Shown: positions 48,788-58,264, counted from the stretch's first letter. The stretch is 64,000 nt of DNA from Verrucomicrobiia bacterium (GCA_030432235.1 JAUIHT010000001.1:992001-1056000), one strand, 5' to 3'. The notes: a model not told the origin generated them from the sequence alone. Numbers and translations: made by a program.

Positions 48788-50165
48788 CTTTGCCCCGCAA
48801 AGTCTCGCCGGGTGGACCGGGGGTCGCTGGCATGGTGAGCCTGCTGCCGTGACGGGCTTTTGCCAGGACACACGCAAGCTTGCCCACGGGCAGTGCTTCG
48901 TGGCGCTCAAGACGGCGCAGCGCGACGGTCACGATTTCCTCGCCCAGGCAAAAGAAGCCGGGGCCGCCTGCGCGTTGGTCAGCCGTGAGGTGGATTGCGA
49001 TCTGCCGCAGCTTGTGGTGACCGATGTGCTGCTCGCGTTTCAAGCCATTGCCGCCCGGCATCGCCAGGCCTTCGCGGGCAAGGTCATTGGAGTCACCGGC
49101 AGTGCGGGCAAGACAACGACCAAGGACCTCCTCGCGGCCCTGCTCGGTGACCGCACGCTCAAGACGGAGGGCAATCTCAACAACTTTATTGGCGTCCCGC
49201 TTACCCTCACACGCCTGGACAACGCGCAGCATGACTTCGCGGTGGTCGAAGCCGGCATCAACGAGCCGGGCGAGATGGATACGCTCGCGCGCATGATCAA
49301 TGCGGACGCCTCTCTTTGTACCGTGGTCGGGCCGGCCCACCTGGAGAAGCTGGGTAGCATCGAGGGTGTGGCCCGGGAGAAGTCACGCCTGGGCGTCCTG
49401 GCTCGGGAGGGCTCGCCGGTGCTGTTTCCCGCCGATTGCCTGCGCTTCGGCGAGTTCAGCGCTTTCGGGCCGCGAGCGTGGGTGGCCGCGCCGCCGGGCC
49501 GGTTATTGTCTGACGCAGACTTTCATCGCATAGACTACAGGACTGAAGACAGAGAAGAGAGGGGCTGCCGGCTCGAGATTGAGCCGGCAGCTCTGCTTCC
49601 TGGTGGCTACGATCTGCCTTTCGCAAGCCCCGGATTGGTCAGCAATGCCGTGTTGGCAATCGCCGCTGCGCAGCTTTGCCAGGTGAGTTCCGAAACGGTG
49701 GCCGAGCGCCTGCGCGCCTGGCAGCCCGGTAGCCATCGTGGGCAGTGGCGCACCATCGGTGAGCTGACTATTTACGACGATGCTTACAACGCCAATCCGG
49801 CTTCCATGGCGGAGTCACTTGCGGCTTTCGTAAAAGGAGCGCCCAAGGGACAGCCGCGCTTGTTCGTCCTCGGTGGCATGAAGGAACTCGGGGAGGAGTC
49901 GGCCGCTTTGCATGAGAAAGCCGGAGCCGGTGTGCCCTGGCGCGAAGGTGACCGCGTCGTGCTTATCGGTGCGGAAGCGCCGGGCTACGCCAAGGGCCTG
50001 AAACAAGCGGGTGTGCCCTCAAGCGCCGTCGAGCTTTTTGAAAAAACGGAAGACGCCGGCGATGTGTTGGCTGGTTTCTCCGGCACAGTCTTCCTCAAAG
50101 GCAGTCGCGCCTACGCTTTGGAAAAACTAGTGGATACCGTTAAAGGGAAGGAGGCGACATGCTGA
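48780..50165 (+). CDS. murF: UDP-MurNAc-tripeptide : D-Ala-D-Ala ligase
   Basis: 461 residues from the ATG at 48780 (MPDFAPQSLAGWTGGRWHGE). It adds the D-Ala-D-Ala dipeptide to the peptidoglycan precursor. The N-terminal domain has FCQDTRKLAHGQCFVALKTA, the ATP site is GVTGSAGKTTTKDLL, and central and C-terminal signatures are EAGINEPGEMD and YDDAYNANPASMAESL. It overlaps murE by 8 bases and mraY by 7, consistent with coupled translation. Confidence 0.95.
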   Translation: MPDFAPQSLAGWTGGRWHGEPAAVTGFCQDTRKLAHGQCFVALKTAQRDGHDFLAQAKEAGAACALVSREVDCDLPQLVVTDVLLAFQAIAARHRQAFAGKVIGVTGSAGKTTTKDLLAALLGDRTLKTEGNLNNFIGVPLTLTRLDNAQHDFAVVEAGINEPGEMDTLARMINADASLCTVVGPAHLEKLGSIEGVAREKSRLGVLAREGSPVLFPADCLRFGEFSAFGPRAWVAAPPGRLLSDADFHRIDYRTEDREERGCRLEIEPAALLPGGYDLPFASPGLVSNAVLAIAAAQLCQVSSETVAERLRAWQPGSHRGQWRTIGELTIYDDAYNANPASMAESLAAFVKGAPKGQPRLFVLGGMKELGEESAALHEKAGAGVPWREGDRVVLIGAEAPGYAKGLKQAGVPSSAVELFEKTEDAGDVLAGFSGTVFLKGSRAYALEKLVDTVKGKEATC

Positions 50166-51259
50166 CCTACCTGGCTGACTACGAGCAGTACTTCGGACCG
50201 CTGCGCCTGTTCCAGTACCTGACGCTGCGCATGGTCATGGCCGCGGCTACGGCCTTGTTTATCGGTTTCGTGGTGGCGCCACCGCTCTTCCGCGCGCTGC
50301 GACGGCTCAAGGCGGCACAGTCCCTGCGCACCAGCGCGGAGGTGGGCAAGCTGGCAGACCTGCACGCGAAAAAGAAGGACACGCCGACCATGGGCGGGCT
50401 CATGATTTTTATCGCGGTTTCGGTTAGCTCGCTGCTTTGGGCCCGGCCCGGTATCTACTTGTGGACGGCTATGCTGGTCTACGCGGGCCTGACCTTCATC
50501 GGGTTCATGGACGACTACCTGAAGGTTACCAAGCGCAACAGCAAGGGGCTCTCCAGCCGCTGGAAGTTGGCCGGACAAGCGGTGCTGACTTTTGCCGCGC
50601 TGGCGCTGCTTCTGGGCAGCAGCGATACGCACTACCTGATGAGTCAGTTCTGGACGCCTTTCTACAAGTATCCGCTCATCGCACAGATGCCGCTGTGGTT
50701 CATCGTTATCTTTTTCTTCCTCGTTATGGCCGGTTCCAGCAACGCCATCAACCTGACCGACGGTGTCGACGGTTTGGCCATCGGCTGCACGGTCTCGGCG
50801 GCGCTGGCCTTCGGCATCATGGCCTATGCGGCGGGTAATGTCATCATCTCCGATTACCTGCTCATCAGCTACGTGCCCGGCGCGGGCGAGCTGGCGGTGG
50901 TCAGTGCAGCCCTGATGGGCGGCAGTCTGGCCTTCCTCTGGTTCAACGCTCACCCGGCCGAGGTATTCATGGGCGACACCGGTTCGCTGGCCCTCGGCGG
51001 GCTCATCGGCACGATCGCCTTTATCATCCACCAGCCGTTGACGCTCATCATCGTCGGCGGTATCTTTGTCATGGAGGCCGGCTCGGTTATCCTGCAGGTC
51101 GGCTCCTTTAAACTGCGCGGCAAACGGATTTTCCGCATGGCCCCGCTTCACCATCATTTCGAACTCCTCGGCTGGCACGAGTCCAAGGTCGTCATCCGTT
51201 TTTGGATACTGTCCCTGATATTCGCCATCGCCGGCCTCTCCACACTTAAGATGAGATAA
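50159..51259 (+). CDS. mraY: Phospho-MurNAc-pentapeptide transferase
   Basis: 366 residues with about ten membrane helices. It transfers phospho-MurNAc-pentapeptide to undecaprenyl phosphate, giving lipid I. Signatures: KKDTPTMGGLMIFIA, the catalytic region FMDDYLKVTKRNSKGLSSR, NAINLTDGVDGLAIG, HPAEVFMGDTGSLALGG and APLHHHFELLGW, all at expected spacing. It overlaps murF by 7 bases. A 112-base gap with a palindromic repeat separates it from murD. Confidence 0.95.
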   Translation: MLTYLADYEQYFGPLRLFQYLTLRMVMAAATALFIGFVVAPPLFRALRRLKAAQSLRTSAEVGKLADLHAKKKDTPTMGGLMIFIAVSVSSLLWARPGIYLWTAMLVYAGLTFIGFMDDYLKVTKRNSKGLSSRWKLAGQAVLTFAALALLLGSSDTHYLMSQFWTPFYKYPLIAQMPLWFIVIFFFLVMAGSSNAINLTDGVDGLAIGCTVSAALAFGIMAYAAGNVIISDYLLISYVPGAGELAVVSAALMGGSLAFLWFNAHPAEVFMGDTGSLALGGLIGTIAFIIHQPLTLIIVGGIFVMEAGSVILQVGSFKLRGKRIFRMAPLHHHFELLGWHESKVVIRFWILSLIFAIAGLSTLKMR

Positions 51260-51260
51260 G

Positions 51261-51362
51261 TAAATGCTAAGTGCTAAACGCTTAACGCTAAACTTCATCA
51301 AGTCACATCCACATCTTTTCAGCAGCAATACTCAGCATTTAGCACTCAGCGTTTAGCGTTTA
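51261..51362. repeat. Palindrome with 7-bp period between mraY and murD
   Basis: Left arm (51261-51293) reads as heptamers GCTAAGT, GCTAAAC, GCTTAAC, GCTAAAC. The right arm (51331-51362) is the imperfect inverse (GCATTTA, GCACTCA, GCGTTTA, GCGTTTA). The loop is ~37 bases. It is one of only two long interruptions in the cluster. Confidence 0.8.
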
Positions 51363-51371
51363 TTTAAATCC

Positions 51372-52694
51372 ATGTCCGTTCCCGACCAGATTAAGCCTTA
51401 TTTGGACCGCCCGGTGGCGGTGCTGGGCTACGGTGTGTCCGGGCGGGGGCTGGCGGCGCTGCTGCGGGCCGAGGGCATCTGGTTCGAGGTCTACGACGAG
51501 CACGATGGCGAGGCGACCTATCATGAGTTCGGCGAAAAGCAGGCCCGGCTCCACCGGCTGGCGGTTTGCAGTCCGGGTTTTCCTCAAAACCACCCCTGGC
51601 TGGAGCGCGCCCGCGCCGCCGGTTGCGATCTGCTGGGTGAGCTGGACTTCGCCTCGCTCTTCTGGGCCGGGGCGCTCATCGCCGTGACGGGCACCAACGG
51701 CAAGACCACCGTGGCGGAATTTCTCGCTTTCGCCTACAAGCGCGCAGGCATCAACGCCGTGGCCGCCGGCAACATCGGCTACCCGCTCTCGCGGCTTTGC
51801 GAGGCCGGCAACGCGCGTACCACCACGGCGGTGTGCGAGGTCAGTTCTTTCCAGGCGGAAGGGCTCCGCCACCTGCGCCCGCAGGCGGTCATCTGGACAA
51901 ATTTCGCCGAGGACCACCTCGACCGCTACACGGATATGCGCGGCTACTTCGAGGCCAAATGGCGCTTGATCGAGAGCTTGGCGCGCCCGCGTCTGCTTGT
52001 CGGAGAGTCCGTCGCGCAGGCCGCCGCCGAGTACGGGGTCGAGCTACCGAGCTTTGCGGATGTCATCAAGGTGGACTCCGGCGGGGACATCCCGGCGGGG
52101 ACGTGCTTCCAGAGCTACCCACAGCGGGAAAATTACCTGCTGGTGCGCGCCTTCTGGCAACAGGAAGGACTCAGCGTCCGCGCCCTCGCGGAATCGGCCA
52201 AGCAGTTCAAGCCGCCCCGGCACCGGCTGGCGGTGGCCGACCAAATCGGCCAGGTGCGCTTCTGGAACGACTCCAAGGCGACAAACTTTGCCTCGACCAT
52301 CGCAGCCCTGAAGAGCTTTGAGAAACCGGTCCTCTGGATCGGCGGTGGTAAATCCAAGGGCGGCGATATACCGGCCTTCGCCCGTGCCATCGGACCGCAT
52401 GTGCGGAAGGCTTTCCTTATCGGCGAGACCGCCCCGGATTTGAAAGCGGTGTTTGAGACCGCCGGACATCCCTGTGCGGTCTTTGACAACATCGACGAAG
52501 CCGTGGCGGCCGCCTTCGACTGTACCGAGGGCGAGGCCGACATCGTGCTCAGCCCGGGATTTGCCAGTCTCGACCAGTTTTCGGGCTATGCCGAGCGAGG
52601 TATTCGCTTCGAGAAGGCCGTTTTGAGTTTGAAGAACTCTCCCAGACCACATACAAGCGTCGAATGCGCTGTAATCTCAGAAAAGTCGTCATGA
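51372..52694 (+). CDS. murD: UDP-MurNAc-L-Ala : D-glutamate ligase
   Basis: 440 residues. It adds D-Glu to UDP-MurNAc-L-Ala. Domain 1 begins PVAVLGYGVSGRGLAALLRA (nucleotide-sugar binding), the ATP site is AVTGTNGKTTVAEFL, followed by EVSSFQAEGL, NFAEDHLDRYTDM, and the C-terminal domain WNDSKATNFASTIAAL and LWIGGGKSKGGD with LSPGFASLDQF near the end. The start at 51372 follows the palindromic spacer; no clear ribosome site is seen. The stop overlaps the next gene by 4 bases (ATGA). Confidence 0.95.
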   Translation: MSVPDQIKPYLDRPVAVLGYGVSGRGLAALLRAEGIWFEVYDEHDGEATYHEFGEKQARLHRLAVCSPGFPQNHPWLERARAAGCDLLGELDFASLFWAGALIAVTGTNGKTTVAEFLAFAYKRAGINAVAAGNIGYPLSRLCEAGNARTTTAVCEVSSFQAEGLRHLRPQAVIWTNFAEDHLDRYTDMRGYFEAKWRLIESLARPRLLVGESVAQAAAEYGVELPSFADVIKVDSGGDIPAGTCFQSYPQRENYLLVRAFWQQEGLSVRALAESAKQFKPPRHRLAVADQIGQVRFWNDSKATNFASTIAALKSFEKPVLWIGGGKSKGGDIPAFARAIGPHVRKAFLIGETAPDLKAVFETAGHPCAVFDNIDEAVAAAFDCTEGEADIVLSPGFASLDQFSGYAERGIRFEKAVLSLKNSPRPHTSVECAVISEKSS

Positions 52695-53818
52695 AACTCA
52701 CACACATATTCGCCGTCGTTGTTTTGCTGCATGTCGCGGTGGTCGGGACGCTCTTAGTCTTCCCTGGCTGCAAGGACATGGGCGATGTCGGTCAGACCAT
52801 CCGGCCCCAGGGGGATCGCGGTTCTCCGGACACGCCGTTCGGCTCGCCGCCCTCCCATGGTCAGGAAACGGTGGCCACGCCTTATCAGTCGCCTGAGTCC
52901 TCACCGGATAGCTCCCCGGCACTCGTGGCGCCGACCAAGCCCAGCTGGAATATCGCCACGGACAGCTCCCCGGCGGTCATCGAGGGAGAGGCCGTCTACC
53001 AGGAAACCGACTTCAACGCCATCAATCCGGAGCTCGGCGGCGTCGAGACCGTTATGGTCGAGGAAACCGTCGTGACTACGCTCCCGACCGAGCAGACCTA
53101 CACGGTCAAGAAGGGCGACAACCTAACCAAGATCGCCCGCGCCCAGGGTGTCACTTTGAGTGACCTGATGGCCGCCAATGGTCTGAAAAAGGATTCCATC
53201 ATCCAGATCGGGCAGACGCTTATCATTCCGGCGGATTCCCTGGCCGGGCCGACCGAGCCGGTCGCCGCCAGCATGGGACCGAGCGACATCGGCCAGGACG
53301 GCGCGGTCTACGAAGTCCAGCGCGGCGACACCCTCGGGGGCATTGCCAAGCGCTATGGCACCACCGTTTCGGCCATCCGTGGCGTCAACGGTCTTTCCGG
53401 TAATGCCATCTACGCCGGTCAGACGCTCCTCATCCCCGAAGGTTCGGTGGATGTCCCGGCGCCTCCGCCGGTCGCCCCGGCTGCCGTCAGCGTTGGGGCA
53501 GGTGAGAGTTCTTACGTGGTACAGTCCGGCGACACGCTCGGCGCGATTGCCAAGCGCTACGGGGTAACCGTCCGCGAGCTGGCTGCCCGCAACAACATTA
53601 GCGACCCGCGCAAGCTCCGTGCAGGCCAGACGCTCGTCGTGCCGGTCGAAGGTGCGGCTCCCGCGCCCAAGCCCGCTCCGAAACCTGTCCAGAGTGGCTT
53701 CGCGCCGGTGCCAGCTCCCAGCCAGCCCGTGATCGTGGAGGAAGTGATCGTTACCGAAGAAATCGATTTAGAAAACCTGGACGACATTCCCGTCGTGCCT
53801 GTGCAAACATCCGAATAA
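52691..53818 (+). CDS. LysM-domain lipoprotein inside the dcw cluster
   Basis: 375 residues from the ATG at 52691 (MKLTHIFAVVVLLHVAVVGT). The signal sequence ends in LLVFPGC, a usable lipobox with Cys27 (approximate). After a Pro/Ser-rich linker come three LysM domains: TYTVKKGDNLTKIARAQGV, VYEVQRGDTLGGIAKRYGT and SYVVQSGDTLGAIAKRYGV, each ending in a GQTL.(I/V)P block. The tail is acidic and Pro-rich. LysM binds GlcNAc in peptidoglycan, so the protein should tether a membrane to the wall, perhaps at the septum. No hydrolase domain is present. It is wedged between murD and ftsW, overlapping murD by 4 bases. Confidence 0.88.
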   Translation: MKLTHIFAVVVLLHVAVVGTLLVFPGCKDMGDVGQTIRPQGDRGSPDTPFGSPPSHGQETVATPYQSPESSPDSSPALVAPTKPSWNIATDSSPAVIEGEAVYQETDFNAINPELGGVETVMVEETVVTTLPTEQTYTVKKGDNLTKIARAQGVTLSDLMAANGLKKDSIIQIGQTLIIPADSLAGPTEPVAASMGPSDIGQDGAVYEVQRGDTLGGIAKRYGTTVSAIRGVNGLSGNAIYAGQTLLIPEGSVDVPAPPPVAPAAVSVGAGESSYVVQSGDTLGAIAKRYGVTVRELAARNNISDPRKLRAGQTLVVPVEGAAPAPKPAPKPVQSGFAPVPAPSQPVIVEEVIVTEEIDLENLDDIPVVPVQTSE

Positions 53819-53830
53819 CCCAGAACGCCT

Positions 53831-54973
53831 ATGACCGCCCGCCTCGCCGATACGCTTCGCTACCTGCGCTCATTGCGCGCGGGCAGCTACTTGGCCCTCG
53901 CGGTGGCGGCGCTCACGGTTATTGGGCTGGTAGCGCTCTCCAGCGCGGGGCGTTCCTTCTCCAGTGACCCGTATTTCATCCTGCGGCGTCAGCTGGTCTG
54001 GCTCGTCGTGGCCCTGACGGCAGGGGCGTGCGCCGCATTGGTCGATTTGGAAAAGGCCCGCCGCCTCACCTGGGTGGGGGCTGCCGGTGTGTTGGTCTTG
54101 CTGGTACTTGTGTTGATTCCCGGTATCGGCGTAACCGTCAACGGCGCGCGCCGTTGGCTGGACCTGGGGCCGATGCGGCTGCAACCCTCGGACCTGGCCA
54201 AGGTCGTGCTGGTGTTCGCCATGGCGCACTTTTTCGCGGAAAACCAACGCCATCGAGAGACCTTCCTGCGGGGCTTCGTGTATCCCGGCATGATGGTGGG
54301 GCTCTTTGCCGGGCTGGTTCTGCTGGAGCCCGACTTCGGCACGGCTTTCCTCATCGGCGCGGTGGGCTTCTGCCTGATGTTTCTGGCCGGTGCGCGCTGG
54401 CTCTATCTGGTGCCGACGGGCATCACGGCGTTGTCCCTGTTCAGCGTGGCGGTTTACCTCGACCCGGTGCGGCTGCGTCGCATCACGTCCTTCCTCGATG
54501 TGGAGGCCAACAAGGGCGACAGCGCTTACCAACTCTGGCAGGGGCTGCTGGCCTTCGGCGCGGGTGGCATCGAGGGCGTGGGTCTGGGCAATGGCCGCCA
54601 ACAACTGGCCTATCTGCCCGAGGCGCACACGGACTTCATCTTCCCCGTCATCGGCGAGGAGCTGGGCTTCGTCGTCACGGGAATCATCGTCCTGCTTTTC
54701 CTGGTGCTTTTTGCCTGCGGAACGCTGGCCCTGCGGCGTGCGCCCAACCTTTTCCAGTTCCTGCTGGTGACCGGCTCGCTGCTTTTCCTGACTTTTCAGG
54801 CGCTCATCAACATGGGCGTCGTTACCGGCCTGCTGCCCACCAAGGGCATGTCGCTGCCGTTTATAAGTTACGGCGGGAGTAACCTCGTCGTGATGTTCCT
54901 TTTCACCGGTATTGTCATCAACTGCCTGCGTAGCTGGGAAGAGCCCGTCCTGCGCAAGCCCCGAGAGCTATGA
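53831..54973 (+). CDS. ftsW: SEDS glycosyltransferase FtsW
   Basis: 380 residues with about ten membrane helices. It polymerises lipid II at the septum with FtsI. Family landmarks: GVTVNGARRWLDLGPMRLQP, LEPDFGTAFLIGAVGF, AYQLWQGLLAFGAGGIEGVG then LGNGRQQLAYLPEAHTDFIF, and TGLLPTKGMSLPFISYGGSN. The catalytic-type Asp after the first extracellular loop pattern is present (LEPDFGT). Start 12 bases after the LysM gene. Confidence 0.93.
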   Translation: MTARLADTLRYLRSLRAGSYLALAVAALTVIGLVALSSAGRSFSSDPYFILRRQLVWLVVALTAGACAALVDLEKARRLTWVGAAGVLVLLVLVLIPGIGVTVNGARRWLDLGPMRLQPSDLAKVVLVFAMAHFFAENQRHRETFLRGFVYPGMMVGLFAGLVLLEPDFGTAFLIGAVGFCLMFLAGARWLYLVPTGITALSLFSVAVYLDPVRLRRITSFLDVEANKGDSAYQLWQGLLAFGAGGIEGVGLGNGRQQLAYLPEAHTDFIFPVIGEELGFVVTGIIVLLFLVLFACGTLALRRAPNLFQFLLVTGSLLFLTFQALINMGVVTGLLPTKGMSLPFISYGGSNLVVMFLFTGIVINCLRSWEEPVLRKPREL

Positions 54974-54986
54974 TCTGCAACCTGTC

Positions 54987-56093
54987 ATGAGCGATTTCCT
55001 GATATCCTGCGGCGGCACCGGCGGACACCTTTCGCCGGGCATTGCGCTGGCCCAGTGCCTGATTGAGCGTGGGCATCAGTCTCATCTGCTCATCAGTAAG
55101 AAGGATGTCGATTCGCTGCTGGTCTCTGCCTATCCGCAGTTGGACTTCGTGCGGTCCCCCGGGGCAGGGTTTTCCTGGAAGCCGATCCAGTTCCTCAAGT
55201 TCAACTGGCAGCAGATCCGGGCGTTTAAATTCGCCATGGATATCCTGCAGGAAAAGAAGCCCGACGCCGTCATCGGCTTCGGTGGTTTCCTGACCGTCGG
55301 TGTGGTCATCGCCGGATTTTTAAAAGGCATCCCAGTCATCCTGCATGAGGCCAACCGCAAGCCCGGGCGGGCCATACGGCTGCTTAGCGGCTTTGCCCGT
55401 CGCATCTACCTGCCGGAAGGGTTGCGCATCCGCAACCTGCCACCGGAAACCATCCGCCATGCCGGCTATCCGGTGCGTAAGGAAATCAAACCGTTGCCGC
55501 GCGATGCCGCCCGCAAGCGCCTCGGCATTGAGGTGCCGGGCAAGCTCTTGCTCGTGCTGGGTGGCAGCCAGGGTGCGCTTGCGCTCAACCGATGGGTCAA
55601 GGAGAGCTTCCCGAAGCTGGCCGAGCAGGGAATCAGCGTGCTGTGCGTCACCGGATTGATTAAAGAGAGCCGCGGCTCCGTGGAGCACAAGGCCAAAGAC
55701 GGCCAGATCGCCCGGGCTATCTTCATGCCTTTCACCACGCAGATGGCCGACGTCCTTTCCTGCGCCGACCTGGTCGTTTCCCGTGCGGGAGCGGGTAGCA
55801 TCGCGGAGTTTATCCGCTGCCGCCTGCCCGCGTTTCTCGTGCCGTATCCCTTCGCCACCGACGACCACCAGACGGCCAACGCCAGCTTCCTTGAGCAGCA
55901 GGGCGGCTGTGTGGTCATCCCGCAGAAGGATATTTCGGCCCTCACTGACGAGGTCATCGAAACCATTTATAACGACTGGCTCCTGAGCCAGCTCAAAGCC
56001 AACCTCGAACGGCTTGATCGCAACAACTCCACCGACTCCATGGCGGCGGACCTTGAAGGCATCGTGGCCGAATACCGGAAGGAGGCGGCATGA
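54987..56093 (+). CDS. murG: Lipid II synthase (UDP-GlcNAc transferase)
   Basis: 368 residues from the ATG at 54987 (MSDFLISCGGTGGHLSPGIA); the longer frame from 54912 lies inside ftsW. It adds GlcNAc to lipid I at the inner membrane. The N-terminal GGTGGH loop, IGFGGFLTVGVVIAGFLKGI, VLGGSQGALALNRWV and the UDP-GlcNAc-binding SRAGAGSIAEFI are typical GT28 features. The stop codon overlaps the next start (ATGATG). Confidence 0.95.
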   Translation: MSDFLISCGGTGGHLSPGIALAQCLIERGHQSHLLISKKDVDSLLVSAYPQLDFVRSPGAGFSWKPIQFLKFNWQQIRAFKFAMDILQEKKPDAVIGFGGFLTVGVVIAGFLKGIPVILHEANRKPGRAIRLLSGFARRIYLPEGLRIRNLPPETIRHAGYPVRKEIKPLPRDAARKRLGIEVPGKLLLVLGGSQGALALNRWVKESFPKLAEQGISVLCVTGLIKESRGSVEHKAKDGQIARAIFMPFTTQMADVLSCADLVVSRAGAGSIAEFIRCRLPAFLVPYPFATDDHQTANASFLEQQGGCVVIPQKDISALTDEVIETIYNDWLLSQLKANLERLDRNNSTDSMAADLEGIVAEYRKEAA

Positions 56094-58264
56094 TGGTGGC
56101 CCGGCCAGTCAGTATTCCGCAAAGCGCCTTCCTGCTCGGAGTAGGGGGCATGGGCATGGCGCCCCTGGCCATCTTCCTGGCGCAGGCCGGGTGCGCTGTC
56201 AGCGGCTGGGATGATTCCCTGCGCGACTCCATGCGCGCGCTGCTGGAAAGCCACGGCGTCCGTATTGAGGGTGCCGTTCCAGCCAGCGTCGACACCGAGG
56301 CTCTGGTCTTTTCGAGTGCCATTCAGCCAAGTCACATACTGCTGGAGAGCAGCCGTGTCGCCGGGCGTACCGTCATGCGACGCGGGGAGATGCTGGCGCG
56401 CCTGGCCGCGGATTACAAATTGCTGGCGGTGGCGGGTAGTCACGGCAAGACCACCACCACGGGCATGCTGATTCACTTTCTGAAGCAAAGCGGAACGCGT
56501 TTCAACTACGTGCTCGGGGCGCGTTTCCGCAACGACGCCCTGCCGCCCGCCCAATACGACGCTGAGGCTGACTGGCTCGTGGCCGAGGTCGACGAAAGCG
56601 ACGGCACCATCGAGGGCTTCAATCCCGAGGCCACCGTTTTCGTTAATTTCGATTGGGACCATGCTGATCGTTACGCCAATGCGGGTGAGCTGGACGCCAC
56701 GTTCGCACGTTTGGCCCAGCGCACACGCCGCTCGGTCATCGTACCGGCCGATGTCAACGGTCGCCTCGATGCCCTGTGCGACGCGGAGCTGGTTCCGGTC
56801 GAGACTCAGCCCGACGATTTCAACCGTGCCAACGCGGCCTTGGCCCACGCGGCTGCTGAACTCATCGCCGGTGAGGAATTGCCCGGCGCATTGGACGACT
56901 TTCCCGGTATCGCCCGGCGCCAGGATGTACTGTATCAGGACAGTGATACAGTTTTCGTGGCCGACTACGCGCATCATCCGACGGAGATTGCGGCTCTGCT
57001 CAAGCACGCTCGGGCGACTTGGCAGGGTCGGCTCGTGGCTGTCTTTCAGCCGCACCGCTACTCGCGCACAGCGGCTTTCGCCAAGTCATTCGCCGAGGCG
57101 CTCTCGCCCGCCGATTCGGTTATTCTTCTGCCGGTCTATGCGGCCAGCGAATCCGCTCGCGCAGATGGGCATAGTGCCGCCATCAGTGAATTCGGCGACG
57201 ACCAGTGGCGGGATATAGGCCCCATAGAACTGGCGCCTGTTTTAAATGAGGAGCTGGCCCAACCCGGTGAGTCCGTCGTTCTTTTCATCGGCGCGGGCGA
57301 CATCGACCGGATGGCGGAAACGTTCGTGGACGACTGGAAAGTGCGTGCGCAATTGCTCGAAGGCGCCTCAGCCGAAACCAAGCTTTCCCTGGGCGAGCCG
57401 CTGGCCAAACGCACGACACTGCGCGTGGGCGGCCCGGCACGTTTCCTGGCCGAGCCCGCCGACTTGGACGACCTCCAAGCACTTTTGAAAAATGCCCGTG
57501 CGGCGGAGCTGCCGGTCTTCTTCCTCGGGCGCGGCTCGAACCTCATCGTCAGCGACAATGGCTTCGACGGGCTCGTCATTGCATTGACGCAGCCGCACTG
57601 GCGAGCCATGGCAATCTGGCAAGAAAATCGAATTGGAGCCTTCGCGGGTGTCCGGCTGAAGGAGCTGTGCGGTTTTGCCGCGAAAAATGGCCTGAGCGGA
57701 TTGGAGTTCCTCGAAGGCATCCCTGGTACCGTAGGCGGTTCTTTGCGCATGAACGCGGGCGCGATGGGCGGCTGGATCTTCGACGTCGTCAAGTCAGTGC
57801 AATTTGTTACGCTTGACGGTGAACTGCTGAATTGGCCCAAGGAAAAATTTCATATCGGCTACCGCAACTGTGCCGAGCTGCGCGACGCCATTGCCATCAA
57901 GGCAATCTTCGTCGCAGGCAAGTCCGGTGAGAGCACGGACATCCGGCGGCAGATGGACACCTATGCGGCCAAGCGGAAGGAGTCCCAGCCGCGCGAACCC
58001 AGTGCGGGTTGCATCTTCAAGAATCCTGAAGGTAACTTCGCCGGGAAGCTGGTCGACGAGCTCGGCCTCAAGGGGCTGACGAACGGCGCGGCGGAGGTGT
58101 CCGCTGTGCACGGTAATTTCATCATCAACCGTGGCGGCGCCACCAGCGCGGACGTGCTCGGGCTGGTGCGTCAGGTGCGCGATACGATTCACCGCGAGCG
58201 CGGCATCATGCTGGAGCCCGAAGTACTGCTGCTGGGTGAAAGCTGGGAGGAGGTCCTTTCATGA
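56090..58264 (+). CDS. murC/murB: MurC-MurB fusion enzyme
   Basis: 724 residues, two complete enzymes in one chain. Residues ~10-445 are MurC (L-alanine ligase): LLGVGGMGMAPLAIFLAQAG, ATP site GSHGKTTTT (from residue 116), EVDESDGTIEGFNP, YAHHPTEIAALL and FQPHRYSRT. Residues ~450-724 are MurB (UDP-enolpyruvyl-GlcNAc reductase, FAD): RTTLRVGGPARFLAEPADLD, FFLGRGSNLIVSDNGFDGLV, EGIPGTVGGSLRMNAGAMG and PSAGCIFKNPEGNFAGKLVD. The residue that is Ser in E. coli MurB (the proton donor) is Cys641 here, a variant known in other bacteria. The fusion joins two consecutive cytoplasmic steps in reverse pathway order. It overlaps ddl by 4 bases. Confidence 0.95.
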   Translation: MMVARPVSIPQSAFLLGVGGMGMAPLAIFLAQAGCAVSGWDDSLRDSMRALLESHGVRIEGAVPASVDTEALVFSSAIQPSHILLESSRVAGRTVMRRGEMLARLAADYKLLAVAGSHGKTTTTGMLIHFLKQSGTRFNYVLGARFRNDALPPAQYDAEADWLVAEVDESDGTIEGFNPEATVFVNFDWDHADRYANAGELDATFARLAQRTRRSVIVPADVNGRLDALCDAELVPVETQPDDFNRANAALAHAAAELIAGEELPGALDDFPGIARRQDVLYQDSDTVFVADYAHHPTEIAALLKHARATWQGRLVAVFQPHRYSRTAAFAKSFAEALSPADSVILLPVYAASESARADGHSAAISEFGDDQWRDIGPIELAPVLNEELAQPGESVVLFIGAGDIDRMAETFVDDWKVRAQLLEGASAETKLSLGEPLAKRTTLRVGGPARFLAEPADLDDLQALLKNARAAELPVFFLGRGSNLIVSDNGFDGLVIALTQPHWRAMAIWQENRIGAFAGVRLKELCGFAAKNGLSGLEFLEGIPGTVGGSLRMNAGAMGGWIFDVVKSVQFVTLDGELLNWPKEKFHIGYRNCAELRDAIAIKAIFVAGKSGESTDIRRQMDTYAAKRKESQPREPSAGCIFKNPEGNFAGKLVDELGLKGLTNGAAEVSAVHGNFIINRGGATSADVLGLVRQVRDTIHRERGIMLEPEVLLLGESWEEVLS

